Source: an uncultured Eubacteriales bacterium (GTDB lineage: Bacteria > Bacillota > Clostridia > Oscillospirales > CAG-272). From it: DNA of 64,000 nt. Under the pieces are notes generated by a model that was given only the letters and a program-made list of their open reading frames with translations, had not been told where the DNA came from and made no database searches. Shown in pieces: positions 1 to 8,902 of the stretch (position 1 is its first letter; the number at the start of each line of letters is the position of its first letter). The position numbers were made by a program, and so were the translations under genes. The stretch covers positions 1-64,000 of the forward strand of contig CAOKER010000004.1 in NCBI GenBank assembly GCA_948467545.1. Reading direction: 5' to 3'.

Positions 1-519
1 AATTCTTCGTACACCTTTTTCTTGACTTTTTCTTTTCTTTGATTTTCGCGGAGAGTCTAAATTATTTCTCAGTCCGGGATTTCTCAATTTGGGAAACATG
101 ACGGTTTATTTTGACAGTTTTATTTTACGGGAAATTTTATAATGACGTGTTTGTAAAAATAATAATATCCTGTTTTATACATGCAGAATATGTATAAAAC
201 AGGATATTATTTGATATTTAAATATCTGACTAATTTATCAGTTCCTCTGTGTTTTTTATGGTGTAGAATGGGGCTCTATACATTGCAGGAACTAACTTTG
301 AATCGGGTAAGGTTGTTAATCATAACTGTGTTGAACAACAATGTATAATAACACTATAAAGGTTTACTTTATATAGCATATATACATTTACTCTATATGA
401 CAAAAGATAGATTTGTTTTTCCGCAATTAAATGTTTTACCGAGAATTTATGGAATGCTATCCGAGCTTATGTGAAGGCAGTATGTTTTTATTTTATAAAA
501 TACAAGAATATTTATTTTA
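1..519. other. Left-end intergenic stretch
   Basis: I see no convincing gene here. It holds a perfect inverted repeat (161-211, listed separately), a looser stem formed by AGTTCCT near 240 and AGGAACT near 287, and AT-rich DNA with promoter-like boxes on the plus strand around 330-355 that would point into the antisense of plsY. The A/T-rich stretch just below 520 (ATAAAAT...ATTTTAT) may end the plsY transcript, but it is a weak terminator. Confidence 0.5.
161..211. repeat. Perfect 22-bp inverted repeat
   Basis: Two arms of 22 bp (161-182 and 190-211) match perfectly as an inverted repeat around a 7-nt loop. The arms are A/T rich with a central CCTG/CAGG. No long T-run follows on either side, so it is not a textbook terminator. 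It could be a bidirectional terminator, an operator or a miniature element remnant. Confidence 0.75.
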
Positions 520-1188
520 TTATGAAAGTTTACCTGCCTTTACAAGCTCGCTTTCTTCGTTCTGATTTTCTTCATTTTGATTTTCAAAACTCTTAATTTT
601 TACATCATGTGACTTTAAATGTTTATAAAGTACAATTATTGAAATACCCATGCACCCTAAGGCAAAGGAGTAGTTATTATAATAGAGCAATATAATGGGT
701 GAAATTATTCCGAATATGGAAAATGTCATTATACTGCATTTTCGGTTTGGTTTTATCCGAATAATTCCGAACAGAACAATATATATAATTGCTAATAAGA
801 TTCCGATTTTTGATACCGGAAACAATGCAATCATGACGCCAAATGTTGTAGCTATACTTTTTCCTCCTCGAAAGGACAAAAACATTCCTACTGCATGCCC
901 AAGAACAGGCGCGATCATGACGAGTGAAAATAGAAGGTTTTTTTCCAAATGGGTATGAATAATATAATATGGTGTAATAATTCCCTTTGCGATATCGAGA
1001 AAAAGACATATTATACCCATGAATATTCCGCAAAGAGAAAACACATTGGATGCTCCGGGATTGTGGTCTTTACTGTTTGAAATTACATCTATTCCTTTTA
1101 TCCATTTAGGAATAAAATAACAGAATGGAATCGATCCGAGGAGAAATCCACCCCAGATAACGGTATTCCATATTAATAAATTTTTCAT
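520..1188 (-). CDS. plsY: Glycerol-3-phosphate acyltransferase PlsY
   Basis: Integral membrane enzyme that transfers the acyl group of acyl-phosphate to sn-glycerol-3-phosphate, giving lysophosphatidic acid, the first step of phospholipid synthesis. The PlsY signatures are visible: GSIPF at residues 18-22, the phosphate-binding DHNPGASN at 41-48, DIAKG at 65-69, and GHAVGMFLSFRGGKS at 97-111. Several hydrophobic segments fit the usual membrane topology and 222 aa is near the usual length. The C-terminal ~25 residues are a charged tail with a repeated ENQNE unit, not a conserved part of the family. Its ATG overlaps the stop codon of the upstream glycosyltransferase (ATGA), so the two are translationally coupled. 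Confidence 0.92.
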   Translation of the reverse strand: MKNLLIWNTVIWGGFLLGSIPFCYFIPKWIKGIDVISNSKDHNPGASNVFSLCGIFMGIICLFLDIAKGIITPYYIIHTHLEKNLLFSLVMIAPVLGHAVGMFLSFRGGKSIATTFGVMIALFPVSKIGILLAIIYIVLFGIIRIKPNRKCSIMTFSIFGIISPIILLYYNNYSFALGCMGISIIVLYKHLKSHDVKIKSFENQNEENQNEESELVKAGKLS

Positions 1189-2288
1189 TGAGTAATCTTG
1201 AGAGCTATATCGCGTGCTGCATAAGGATTGATGACACTCGATTGGGCAGCCCTCATCCTTTCTGAAATAAGCTTATCAGATTCGAGTTTAACTGCTTTTT
1301 CCGCCGCATCGGCTATATCAGTAGCGGCAATTGAAAGGCCATGTTCTTCAAAAAATTTTGTATTATCGGTTTCACATCCGGGAATTGCGCCGATATGAAT
1401 CAGAGGTACTCCCGATACTGCGGCCTCGGTTGATGAAAGCCCGCCCGGCTTTGAGAGCAGAACATCGGCAGCTTTCATAAAAACATTTGCTTCTGTTGTG
1501 AATGGCTGTACTATTATATTACTATTTCCCGAAAAACGTTCGGATACACTTTCCCTAAGTTTATTATTTCGCCCGGTCAGCACATAAATCAGAGCGTCGT
1601 TTCCTACTTTATCGAGCATTTTTTCACATAGTCCGATAACGTTTCCGCCTCCGATTCCACCGCACATAATAACAAAAATCCTCTTATCTTTTGGCATACC
1701 GAGATGTAGGCGAGCCTCTTCTTTTGTAAGTTCATTACGAAATTTGGGCGATACAGGAATACCTGTCGGGAAAATTTTTTCTTCCGGAATTCCGCGCATT
1801 GCCAAACTGTGTTTGAGTTCTTCGTGGGGAATAAAATATCCATCGATTTTGGCATCGCAAAAAAACGGTACAACAGTATAATCTGTCAATATCCCATACG
1901 AAGGGATATATTTTCCGAGTCTTTTTCGTATAGCTGTAAGAGTTTCCATTCCAAAAAGATGTGTGCAGACCGCAACATCAAATTTATTATCCTCTATGTA
2001 TTTCCAAACTGCTTTGGCATGTGTGGCATTTACAAGATAGATAGGTGAAACAAGTTTTGTCGAATCGTACCATTTACCGGCTTTGTAAACCATGCCGAAA
2101 AGCGAAGGTTTTTTCTTTATAATAGTATTATAGCAGATAGACGGAATACTTTTGGTTTTATTTCCGCCTATAAGAGACGGATCTACAATTTCGTATTTAT
2201 GATTCAATGCTGACAGTTCTTCTCCTACTGCTCTCGCGGCGCTGTTATGTCCTTCTCCCGTATGACAGCTTAAAATAAGAATATTCAC
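1185..2288 (-). CDS. GT28-type (MGDG synthase/UgtP family) glycosyltransferase
   Basis: Predicted cytosolic-face glycosyltransferase of the MGDG synthase / diacylglycerol glucosyltransferase family, making glycolipids from diacylglycerol and UDP-sugar. The N-terminal acceptor-domain motif with CHTGEGHNSAA at residues 8-18 and the C-terminal nucleotide-sugar motif SKPGGLSSTEA (about residues 275-287) are both present, and 367 aa fits the family. The start is GTG at 2288 with GGGAG upstream. It is the first gene of an operon with plsY (4-bp overlap), which supports a membrane-lipid role. The sugar and exact acceptor cannot be read from the sequence; a UgtP-like role is inferred. Confidence 0.85.
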   Translation of the reverse strand: MNILILSCHTGEGHNSAARAVGEELSALNHKYEIVDPSLIGGNKTKSIPSICYNTIIKKKPSLFGMVYKAGKWYDSTKLVSPIYLVNATHAKAVWKYIEDNKFDVAVCTHLFGMETLTAIRKRLGKYIPSYGILTDYTVVPFFCDAKIDGYFIPHEELKHSLAMRGIPEEKIFPTGIPVSPKFRNELTKEEARLHLGMPKDKRIFVIMCGGIGGGNVIGLCEKMLDKVGNDALIYVLTGRNNKLRESVSERFSGNSNIIVQPFTTEANVFMKAADVLLSKPGGLSSTEAAVSGVPLIHIGAIPGCETDNTKFFEEHGLSIAATDIADAAEKAVKLESDKLISERMRAAQSSVINPYAARDIALKITQ

Positions 2289-2363
2289 TAAGTAAATCTC
2301 CCTTCGGAAATTTTAGGCATATGTATGTGCTGACTGATATAAGTTATTGTTTTCTACATTGAA

Positions 2364-2392
2364 ATTATACGACATTAATTGTAATAAATCAA
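2364..2392 (-). promoter_or_regulatory. Promoter of the glycosyltransferase-plsY operon
   Basis: On the minus strand TTGATT (2387-2392) and TATAAT (2364-2369) are separated by exactly 17 bp. The transcript would start about 70 nt before the GTG of the glycosyltransferase. Confidence 0.75.
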
Positions 2393-2501
2393 TAGGTATT
2401 ATATACGAAATATTAAAATATATTAAATCTTAATATTTTAATAAATAAGCATTAAATTTTAGATTCCATTTAACCTTATTTTTATGTATATTAAAGGCAG
2501 A

Positions 2502-2543
2502 TAAAAAAGAGCTCATAAATTAAAAGCTATGAACTCTTTTTTT
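2502..2543. terminator. Bidirectional intrinsic terminator
   Basis: AAAAAAGAG-TCATA pairs with TATGA-CTCTTTTTT around a short loop, with A-run and T-run on opposite sides. It can end the arg/HAD transcript on the minus strand at its 3' end. Confidence 0.8.
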
Positions 2544-2582
2544 ATTTACGATACTGCCACAGATTTTGCAGCATTTTATATA

Positions 2583-3296
2583 TTAATTAGATATAATTGA
2601 GGTAATAAAGATTTTGAGCTGCTTCCAGTCCCCGTGAGGATAGATTGATATATCCTTTTTAGAGCGATTTATCAAACAATCTGTAAGCAGAAAAACTTTC
2701 ATTCCTATATTGGAAGCCGGCATGTCATCATCAACGTCGTTTCCAATCATTGCACATTCATTTGGCTTCAAAGAAAGTTTATCGAGTATTTCACAATAGT
2801 ATTCAGCCTTCGGTTTGCAGAAAGAGCTGTTTTCATACGTCGTGTAATGTACAAAATCGGATGGTAATAAACCGGCCCATTTTATGCGATTTTCGGTTGC
2901 AGTCGACGGAAAGACGGGATTGGTTGCAAGTACGGGAATTAAACCGAGCAATTTGACTGTTTTTATTATGTCCTTTGCAGCCGGATTCGGAGAACAGATT
3001 GTACTTATTTTATTAAAGTCGCTTCTATAAAATTCGTCGAACGCCAAATGAGTTTCAGGCGAAATTTTTCCGAAATGTTTTTCAAAACAGGTCCAAAAAG
3101 CTTTCTCGTTAGTTATACTTCCGTCGTTTTCCAGCATAGCTTTTGTTCCGCTCCAAACTGCTTCATAAAGTTCTTTCGGAGCGTATCCGTTTTTTGATAA
3201 TTTATCGGTGAGCATGCTGAAGTACATGTCGCAAAAATCATCATAATCCATTGGAAGAAGGGTTCCGTCGAGATCAAAGAATATAGATTTTAACAT
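2583..3296 (-). CDS. HAD-superfamily hydrolase (phosphatase)
   Basis: Soluble HAD phosphatase of 237 aa. Motif I FFDLDGTLLP has the catalytic aspartates D8 and D10. A TNP motif II lies near residue 125, a CKPK motif III lysine near 160, and GNDVDDD motif IV near 182-188. A helical cap sits between motifs I and II. It lies 60 nt downstream of argD on the same strand and ends at a terminator, so it may be co-transcribed with the arginine operon. Nothing in the sequence shows the substrate. Confidence 0.85.
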   Translation of the reverse strand: MLKSIFFDLDGTLLPMDYDDFCDMYFSMLTDKLSKNGYAPKELYEAVWSGTKAMLENDGSITNEKAFWTCFEKHFGKISPETHLAFDEFYRSDFNKISTICSPNPAAKDIIKTVKLLGLIPVLATNPVFPSTATENRIKWAGLLPSDFVHYTTYENSSFCKPKAEYYCEILDKLSLKPNECAMIGNDVDDDMPASNIGMKVFLLTDCLINRSKKDISIYPHGDWKQLKIFITSIISN

Positions 3297-3356
3297 TTGA
3301 AAACACCTTTCATACGGTAAATTTTTAATATGAAAGTCTTTTACTGTCAGTAAAAT

Positions 3357-4523
3357 TTAAATACTGCACGCCTTTTTGATAGCCGAGATCGCTTTTTCCA
3401 GCATGTCATAAGGTATGTTAAGAGGTGGGAGCAATCTGAGCTTTGACTTTGCCGAGAGAACAAGAACGCCTTGTTCCATACAATCGTTTATAACATCTTT
3501 TACATTTTTCTCTGTCTTTATACCGAGCATGAGTCCGAGACCTGTTATCTCTGAAATTCCACTTGCTCCGTTAAGCTCCTTTACAATATATTTACCTTTT
3601 TCGGTTACTTCATGGAGCAGCTTATCATCAATTCTTGAAAGGACAGATAATGCGGCTGATGCGCAGACCGGGTTCCCTCCGAAGGTTGAACCGTGTGTTC
3701 CGGGTATATATACATTTTCCACTCTTTCGCCGAAAAGAGTTACACCGAGAGGAAGACCTGCGGCCAGTCCTTTTGCGGAGGTTACAATATCAGGCTGAAT
3801 ATCAAAGTTCATATATGCGCATAGTTTCCCGCTTCTTCCGTTTCCGCATTGAATTTCATCGGCGATAAGCAAAAGATTGTACTTTTCCGCCGTTCTTTTT
3901 ATTGCACGGACAAAATCCTCTGTCAGAGGCAATACACCGCCTTCACCCTGTATTGCTTCAAACATTATCGCACATACATTTCCTGCTGACGCAAGGGACT
4001 CCAGAGAATCGGGATTTTCGGCGTCGGCGTAGACGAATCCGGGAGTAAACGGGCCGAATTCATGATGAAAACAGTCCTGTCCTGTTGCGGAAAGCGTAGT
4101 TACAGTTCTTCCGTGAAAGCTGTTTTTAAGTGTAATTATTACGGAATGATTTTCATCTCCGTATCTGTTGAAGGCGTATCGGCGTGCTGCTTTTATCGCA
4201 CATTCATTTGCTTCGGCTCCGGAGTTTGAGAAGAACACCTTCTTCAGTCCTGTTCTTTGACAGAGCATTTCCGCAAGCTTGACGCATGGCTCGGTATAAT
4301 AGAGATTCGAAGCATGTGCCAATTTATGAATTTGGTTTTCAACCGCAGAGCACCATTCCTTATCTGCTGCGCCGAAAGTATTTACGGCGATACCCGCGCC
4401 CATGTCAATGTATTCGGTCCCTGTTTCATCGTAAAGTATGCACCCGTCACCGCGTACAAGAGTTAACGGAAAGCGCGAATATGTGTGAGCAATGTACTCT
4501 GAATCTGTTTGTTTTATATCCAT
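3357..4523 (-). CDS. argD: Acetylornithine aminotransferase ArgD
   Basis: PLP-dependent class III aminotransferase converting N-acetylglutamate semialdehyde plus glutamate to N-acetylornithine. Visible landmarks: SNSGAEANE at 99-107 (phosphate binding), SFHGRT at 135-140, ADEIQCGNGRSG at 221-232 (PLP-pyridine aspartate), the PLP lysine K251 in TSAKGLAAG, and THGSTFGGNP at 276-285. At 388 aa it is full length. It is the last arg gene of the run argC-argJ-argB-argD, 85 nt after argB. Related enzymes (ornithine or succinylornithine aminotransferases) share the fold, but the neighbours settle the role. Confidence 0.95.
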   Translation of the reverse strand: MDIKQTDSEYIAHTYSRFPLTLVRGDGCILYDETGTEYIDMGAGIAVNTFGAADKEWCSAVENQIHKLAHASNLYYTEPCVKLAEMLCQRTGLKKVFFSNSGAEANECAIKAARRYAFNRYGDENHSVIITLKNSFHGRTVTTLSATGQDCFHHEFGPFTPGFVYADAENPDSLESLASAGNVCAIMFEAIQGEGGVLPLTEDFVRAIKRTAEKYNLLLIADEIQCGNGRSGKLCAYMNFDIQPDIVTSAKGLAAGLPLGVTLFGERVENVYIPGTHGSTFGGNPVCASAALSVLSRIDDKLLHEVTEKGKYIVKELNGASGISEITGLGLMLGIKTEKNVKDVINDCMEQGVLVLSAKSKLRLLPPLNIPYDMLEKAISAIKKACSI

Positions 4524-4608
4524 TATTTACTTATACACCTTTCTTTGCAAAAAACAATTGATTACATACAATGAATTAATACTTAATATGCATGCAATCT
4601 GATGTATC

Positions 4609-5466
4609 TTAATCCTGAACTATCATTGTGCCTATTCCTTCGTCTGTAAGAGTCTCAATAAGTATAGAATGAGGAATTCTTCCGTCGATTATGAATACCT
4701 TATGTACTCCCTTGCGTACTGCTTCTACGCAGCATTCAACTTTAGGAATCATACCGCCTGAGATTGTACCGTTTTCAATAAGTTTGGGAACAGAATTTAT
4801 CTTCAAAACCGGTATCAGCGACGCAATATCATTTTGGTCACGAAGAATTCCGCTGGTATCAGTCATGCATATCAAGCTTTCGGCGCCAAGTTCTCCTGCT
4901 ATCTGTGCAGCTGCTGTATCGGCGTTGATATTGTATACATGCCCCTCTTTGTCGCATCCTACCGTAGATATTACAGGAATGTACCCGTTTTCCTGTATAT
5001 CTATAATAGGTTTTACGTTTACCTTTGTAATTTCGCCAACATAACCGAGCTCCTTTGAAAGCGGCTTGGCTTCAATCAGGCGGCCGTCAGCTCCGCAAAG
5101 ACCGATTGCTTTTCCGCCTATATTTTCAATAAAGTTTACCAGTCCTTTATTAATTTTACCTGATAAAACCATTTGAACTATATCGGCTGTCTCACTGTCG
5201 GTAACTCTAAGTCCTCCGACGAATTCGGATTTTTTTCCGATTTTACCGAGCATATCAGTAATTTCAGGCCCCCCGCCGTGCACAAGTACGACGCGTACCC
5301 CGATTAATGAGAGCAGAACAATGTCTCCCATTACAGCTTTTTTCAGCTCATTGCTCAGCATTGCATTTCCGCCGTATTTTATAACGACTACTTTATTATT
5401 ATACTTTTGTATATATGGAAGTGCGTGAACAAGGACTTCGGCGCGTTCTGCGTTTGTAAGATTCAT
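4609..5466 (-). CDS. argB: Acetylglutamate kinase ArgB
   Basis: Amino-acid kinase that phosphorylates N-acetyl-L-glutamate, second step of arginine synthesis. KYGGNAM (30-36) and VHGGGPEI (62-69) form the nucleotide and substrate loops typical of ArgB. The full-length 285 aa carry the C-terminal ISGGMIPKVE segment. In the operon it follows argJ by 85 nt. Feedback inhibition by arginine occurs in some ArgB enzymes with an N-terminal helix; this protein has about 25 residues before the first strand, so sensitivity is possible but not shown. Confidence 0.96.
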   Translation of the reverse strand: MNLTNAERAEVLVHALPYIQKYNNKVVVIKYGGNAMLSNELKKAVMGDIVLLSLIGVRVVLVHGGGPEITDMLGKIGKKSEFVGGLRVTDSETADIVQMVLSGKINKGLVNFIENIGGKAIGLCGADGRLIEAKPLSKELGYVGEITKVNVKPIIDIQENGYIPVISTVGCDKEGHVYNINADTAAAQIAGELGAESLICMTDTSGILRDQNDIASLIPVLKINSVPKLIENGTISGGMIPKVECCVEAVRKGVHKVFIIDGRIPHSILIETLTDEGIGTMIVQD

Positions 5467-5551
5467 TTGTTATTGCCTTTCAATATTGATTGTCTGTATA
5501 TCAGCTATATATCAAAAATCTATATGTGGGAAAAATATATGATTTTTAATA

Positions 5552-6778
5552 TCATGTTCTGTAGTCTCCGTTAATTTTTACATAATCATACGTAAGGTCA
5601 CAGCCCCATGCGGTTGCGGATTTATTGCCGTCTCCGAGTGATACAAGAATTTCAATTTCATTTTCGGAAAGTATGGCTTTTGCAGACTCTTCCGAGAAAT
5701 CTATACCTGCTCCGCCGCGGCATACTTCAATTTCTCCATTACTTGAACGGAAAGAGACTCCAACCTTTGATACGTCGACCTCTGCGTCGGCATATCCGAT
5801 TGCGCATAAGACACGTCCCCAGTTTGCGTCAGCTCCAAACATAGCAGCTTTGAGAAGAGAAGAACAGATAACCGATTTCGCGACTGCTTTAGCAGCTTTT
5901 TCGTCCTTGGCTCCTGAAACACTGCATTCAAGAAGCTTTGTTGCTCCCTCGCCGTCAGCCGCTATCATACGGCATAATTGACTTGTAATTTCAAAAAGTG
6001 CCGCACAGAATAAATCAAAATCTTCTCCCTCGGAGTTTATTTCGGGATTGTCTGCAAGTCCGTTCGCCATTATTGCAACCATATCGTTTGTTGAGGTATC
6101 ACCGTCAATTGAAATCATATTGAATGAATTCTTTACATCGTTTGATACGGCTTTTTGCAGCATATCAGGACTGATTGCACAGTCTGTAGTGATAAATACA
6201 AGCATTGTAGCCATGTTAGGATGAATCATCCCTGAACCTTTTGCGATTCCTCCGATACGGCATTCTTTACCGTTTAATGTGAAACGGCAGGCCAGCTCCT
6301 TTATTTTTGTGTCTGTAGTCATAATTGCGGCAGCGGCGCGTTCACTGTATCTTCCAAGACCTGAAACAAGCGGCTTCATTCCGTTTGCTATCGGATCTAT
6401 TGAAAGCTGCTGTCCTATAACTCCTGTTGATGCGACAATTACGTCCTGCGCCGGAATTCCTGTATGCTTTTCTACCAACAAACTCATTTCCTCAGCGATC
6501 TCAATTCCGTTTGCATTGCAGGTATTCGCATTCCCGCTGTTGCAGATTATTGCCTGAGCCTGTCCGTTTAAAAGATGATTTTTTGTTACAGTAAGGGGAG
6601 CGCCTTTAACTGCGTTTTGAGTATATACAGCGGCCGCATTTGCCGGAACTTCGGAAACAATTAAAGCAAGATCGGACTTTGATTTATTTTTTCTAATACC
6701 GCAGTGAATACCGTTCGCTTTGAATCCCCTTGCGGCACATACTCCTCCCGGAATAGTCTTTATTTTATGTGTTTTCAT
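5552..6778 (-). CDS. argJ: Bifunctional ornithine acetyltransferase / N-acetylglutamate synthase ArgJ
   Basis: ArgJ recycles the acetyl group from N-acetylornithine to glutamate and can also use acetyl-CoA. It self-cleaves at an Ala-Thr bond; the site HPNMATMLVF is present, with the nucleophilic threonine at about residue 191. NSGNANTC near residues 80-87 is also typical. I chose the ATG at 6778 because AAAGGA sits 6 nt upstream; an in-frame GTG at 6793 would place the ribosome site inside the gene. With ArgJ present, acetyl recycling explains why no separate argA/argE is needed in this operon. Confidence 0.95.
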   Translation of the reverse strand: MKTHKIKTIPGGVCAARGFKANGIHCGIRKNKSKSDLALIVSEVPANAAAVYTQNAVKGAPLTVTKNHLLNGQAQAIICNSGNANTCNANGIEIAEEMSLLVEKHTGIPAQDVIVASTGVIGQQLSIDPIANGMKPLVSGLGRYSERAAAAIMTTDTKIKELACRFTLNGKECRIGGIAKGSGMIHPNMATMLVFITTDCAISPDMLQKAVSNDVKNSFNMISIDGDTSTNDMVAIMANGLADNPEINSEGEDFDLFCAALFEITSQLCRMIAADGEGATKLLECSVSGAKDEKAAKAVAKSVICSSLLKAAMFGADANWGRVLCAIGYADAEVDVSKVGVSFRSSNGEIEVCRGGAGIDFSEESAKAILSENEIEILVSLGDGNKSATAWGCDLTYDYVKINGDYRT

Positions 6779-6884
6779 GTCTTTTCCTTTCACATGGAAT
6801 GTAAATCGGCACTCTTTTATTTTAGATTACGCAAATATGTTGAATAATTCAAATATTTTATATTACGCAGATATTTTAGATTGC

Positions 6885-7823
6885 TCAGAGCAATAAGCCT
6901 TTGCACGGATCAGCGCCGAGTACAAGATTCATACATTCGATTGCCGCACCTGACGCACCTTTTCCGAGATTATCATATCGTGCACTTAGTATTATTCTCT
7001 CATCGTTGCCGTAGACGGAAATTTCCATGGAATCTCTTCCGGAGAATGCTTCTGCGGACAAAAAACCGTTTTCATCGCCGTGTTCTGTAAATTTTACAAC
7101 AGGTCCTTTATAGAGTTCTGAATATATTTTTTTTATGTCCTTCATACTTCCGTGAATGTCATCGGCAAAAAGCGGAATGGTTACCTCCATACCGCTGTAA
7201 AAGTCTGCAACGGTCGGACAGAATGCAGGTTTATATTTAAGGCCGCATATTTTTTGCATTTCAAGAAGGTGCTTGTGTTCCTGAGTAATTCCGTACTGAC
7301 GCGGAGCAGTGAGCAGTGAATTTTTTTTGGGAGCTTCATATTCGGCAATCATTTGTTTTCCGCCCCCGCTGTATCCGGTTAAGGAGAAACAGCATAAATG
7401 CGCATTATTCGGAACTATTCCGGCTGAAACAAGCGGCGCAGTAAGTGCGGCAAATCCGCTGGCATGGCAGCCGGGAACGGCTATTCTTTTGCTTTTCTTT
7501 ATTTTTTGACAGCGGGTAACCGATATTTCCGGAAATCCGTATTCCCATCCCGCGAGAGTTCGATGTGCGGTTGAGGTATCTATTATTATGGTGTCGGGAT
7601 TTCCGTCTGCAAGGGAAACCGCCTGAATCGCAGCACTGTCCGGCAGGCAGAGAAAGGTAATGTCCGAATCTCTTATAGCTTGCTTTCTTGCTGAAGCGTC
7701 TTTTCGCTGCTCTTCATTCAGTACGATTAGTGAAATGTCATCGCGTACTTCAAGACGCTCATATATTCGGAGGCCTGTCGTTCCTGAGCGTCCATCTATA
7801 AATACTTTAGTTTTTCCGCACAT
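6885..7823 (-). CDS. argC: N-acetyl-gamma-glutamyl-phosphate reductase ArgC (short type)
   Basis: NADPH-dependent reductase making N-acetylglutamate semialdehyde. FIDGRSGTTGL at 8-18 is the nucleotide-binding loop, and the catalytic cysteine is C119 in VPGCHASG. At 312 aa it belongs to the shorter ArgC class rather than the ~345-aa class. The chosen ATG (7823) follows GAAAGG by 12 nt; the frame stays open 40 codons further upstream to 7943, but that stretch overlaps a terminator-like hairpin and is treated as leader. First gene of the operon. Confidence 0.92.
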   Translation of the reverse strand: MCGKTKVFIDGRSGTTGLRIYERLEVRDDISLIVLNEEQRKDASARKQAIRDSDITFLCLPDSAAIQAVSLADGNPDTIIIDTSTAHRTLAGWEYGFPEISVTRCQKIKKSKRIAVPGCHASGFAALTAPLVSAGIVPNNAHLCCFSLTGYSGGGKQMIAEYEAPKKNSLLTAPRQYGITQEHKHLLEMQKICGLKYKPAFCPTVADFYSGMEVTIPLFADDIHGSMKDIKKIYSELYKGPVVKFTEHGDENGFLSAEAFSGRDSMEISVYGNDERIILSARYDNLGKGASGAAIECMNLVLGADPCKGLLL

Positions 7824-7860
7824 TTTATGATCATACCTTTCAGTGTACAAATTATAGCTA

Positions 7861-7909
7861 AAAATAAGACATCCTCCGTCCGGTGGGATGTTGGTCTCCA
7901 AGACGGCGG
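7861..7909 (-). promoter_or_regulatory. Possible transcription attenuator in the argC leader
   Basis: Read on the minus strand, ACATCC (7886-7891) can pair with GGATGT (7869-7874), with a CC/GG extension, and the stem is followed by CTTATTTTT. The same 3' arm can instead pair with an upstream CCGCCGTC (7902-7909), giving a mutually exclusive hairpin. The hairpin lies between the arg promoter and argC. I do not see the conserved T-box sequence, so the sensing mechanism is unknown. A short in-frame reading frame (7943-7824) spans it. Confidence 0.45.
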
Positions 7910-7999
7910 ATAGCAGTAAATTTTCGGCGATGGTACAATGCATCTCTCAAAAGTTTATTAAGACATTAATCTCTCATTAAACTGTTATATATGTATATT

Positions 8000-8062
8000 G
8001 CGAATAATTATACGGTAACTTGCATGTTTATACATTATAAATCATTTTGAATTTAAATGCAA
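8000..8062 (-). promoter_or_regulatory. arg operon promoter with two ARG-box-like operators
   Basis: TTGCAT (8057-8062) and TATAAT (8034-8039) are 17 bp apart on the minus strand. Overlapping and following the -10 are two sequences resembling the ArgR/AhrC box consensus TGAAT-N4-ATTCA. Box 1 (8019-8036) matches 8 of 10 core positions and box 2 (8000-8014) about 7 of 10. ArgR binding here would block initiation when arginine is plentiful. No argR gene is in the window. Confidence 0.65.
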
Positions 8063-8344
8063 TAGCTTTAAGAAAAAAAACTGCACAAATATTTATGCAG
8101 TAATTATATACCTGTTGTATTCATTAACTTACAGGCATTTTGTTTTTCATTTGGCGCTAAGTTTTCTCTTTGTTGTTTTTGCGGTATAATGCGGTATAAT
8201 CAGCGGTATAATTATGGGACGAAACATGCAGTGACGCTTCTTCAGACCTTATATTTTATCAAATAAATTGCTGCCGGAATTTATTTAAAATATAAATTTC
8301 GGCAGCTTGTTATAGCTTTTGTTATAGCTTTTGTTTTTATTCTT

Positions 8345-8902
8345 TTATTTAACCGGGGCGAACTTCATGGCGTCGGAAAAACAGATCGGTTTTAGACGAA
8401 AGTAAAATCTAAGTGTTTCAAAAACCCGTAACTCCTGATTATCAAGATTCAGCGAGGATGCGATGTTGATAAATTTGCATCCGTTTTCTTTGGCAAGTCC
8501 GCGGAGCCGTTTGTTGACTGCGGAGGCGATCGGAGAGTCGGAAAATACAGAGACTATATAAATCTCCGTTTTTATTTTTGAATGGATTTGATAGAGCAGA
8601 TATTCATATTGATTTAAGAATTCATCTGCGTTAAATTCAGCTCTTTTTATATCATAATCGCCGACGGCTACGAAAACCTTTGCGGGATCAAGCTCAAAAA
8701 CGCATTGCTCAAGCATTCCCGTGATTTCTAAAATAGTCGACTTTGGTACGCTCCGATTATATATCGGAGTTTCCACATCGTATTTTTGCGCAAGCTCATT
8801 AATTGGGAAATCCGTAAAGTAATCTGAACCGAGCAGTACAACTCCGTCTTTTTCTGCTATTTTATTAATTTCCCTGAACCTGTTTCTGAAAAGCTGAAGC
8901 AT
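8345..8902 (-). CDS. Degenerate SGNH/GDSL-like protein
   Basis: About 185 aa with the layout of a small SGNH hydrolase: a first strand VVLLGSDYF where GDS would stand (here GSD), a second block IYNRSVPKST, and a third block FVAVGDYDI in place of GTND. No DxxH catalytic pair is evident near the C-terminus (the corresponding segment reads SDAM), so hydrolase activity is doubtful. The ATG at 8902 follows GGAGG; an earlier in-frame ATG (8923) precedes that site. It overlaps the end of the PQ-loop gene upstream, suggesting coupling. Function unknown. Confidence 0.6.
   Translation of the reverse strand: MLQLFRNRFREINKIAEKDGVVLLGSDYFTDFPINELAQKYDVETPIYNRSVPKSTILEITGMLEQCVFELDPAKVFVAVGDYDIKRAEFNADEFLNQYEYLLYQIHSKIKTEIYIVSVFSDSPIASAVNKRLRGLAKENGCKFINIASSLNLDNQELRVFETLRFYFRLKPICFSDAMKFAPVK

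Noticed and set aside
7861..7943. T-box riboswitch upstream of argC
   Set aside because: Terminator-like pairing is present, but the conserved T-box sequence and specifier-loop features are not.
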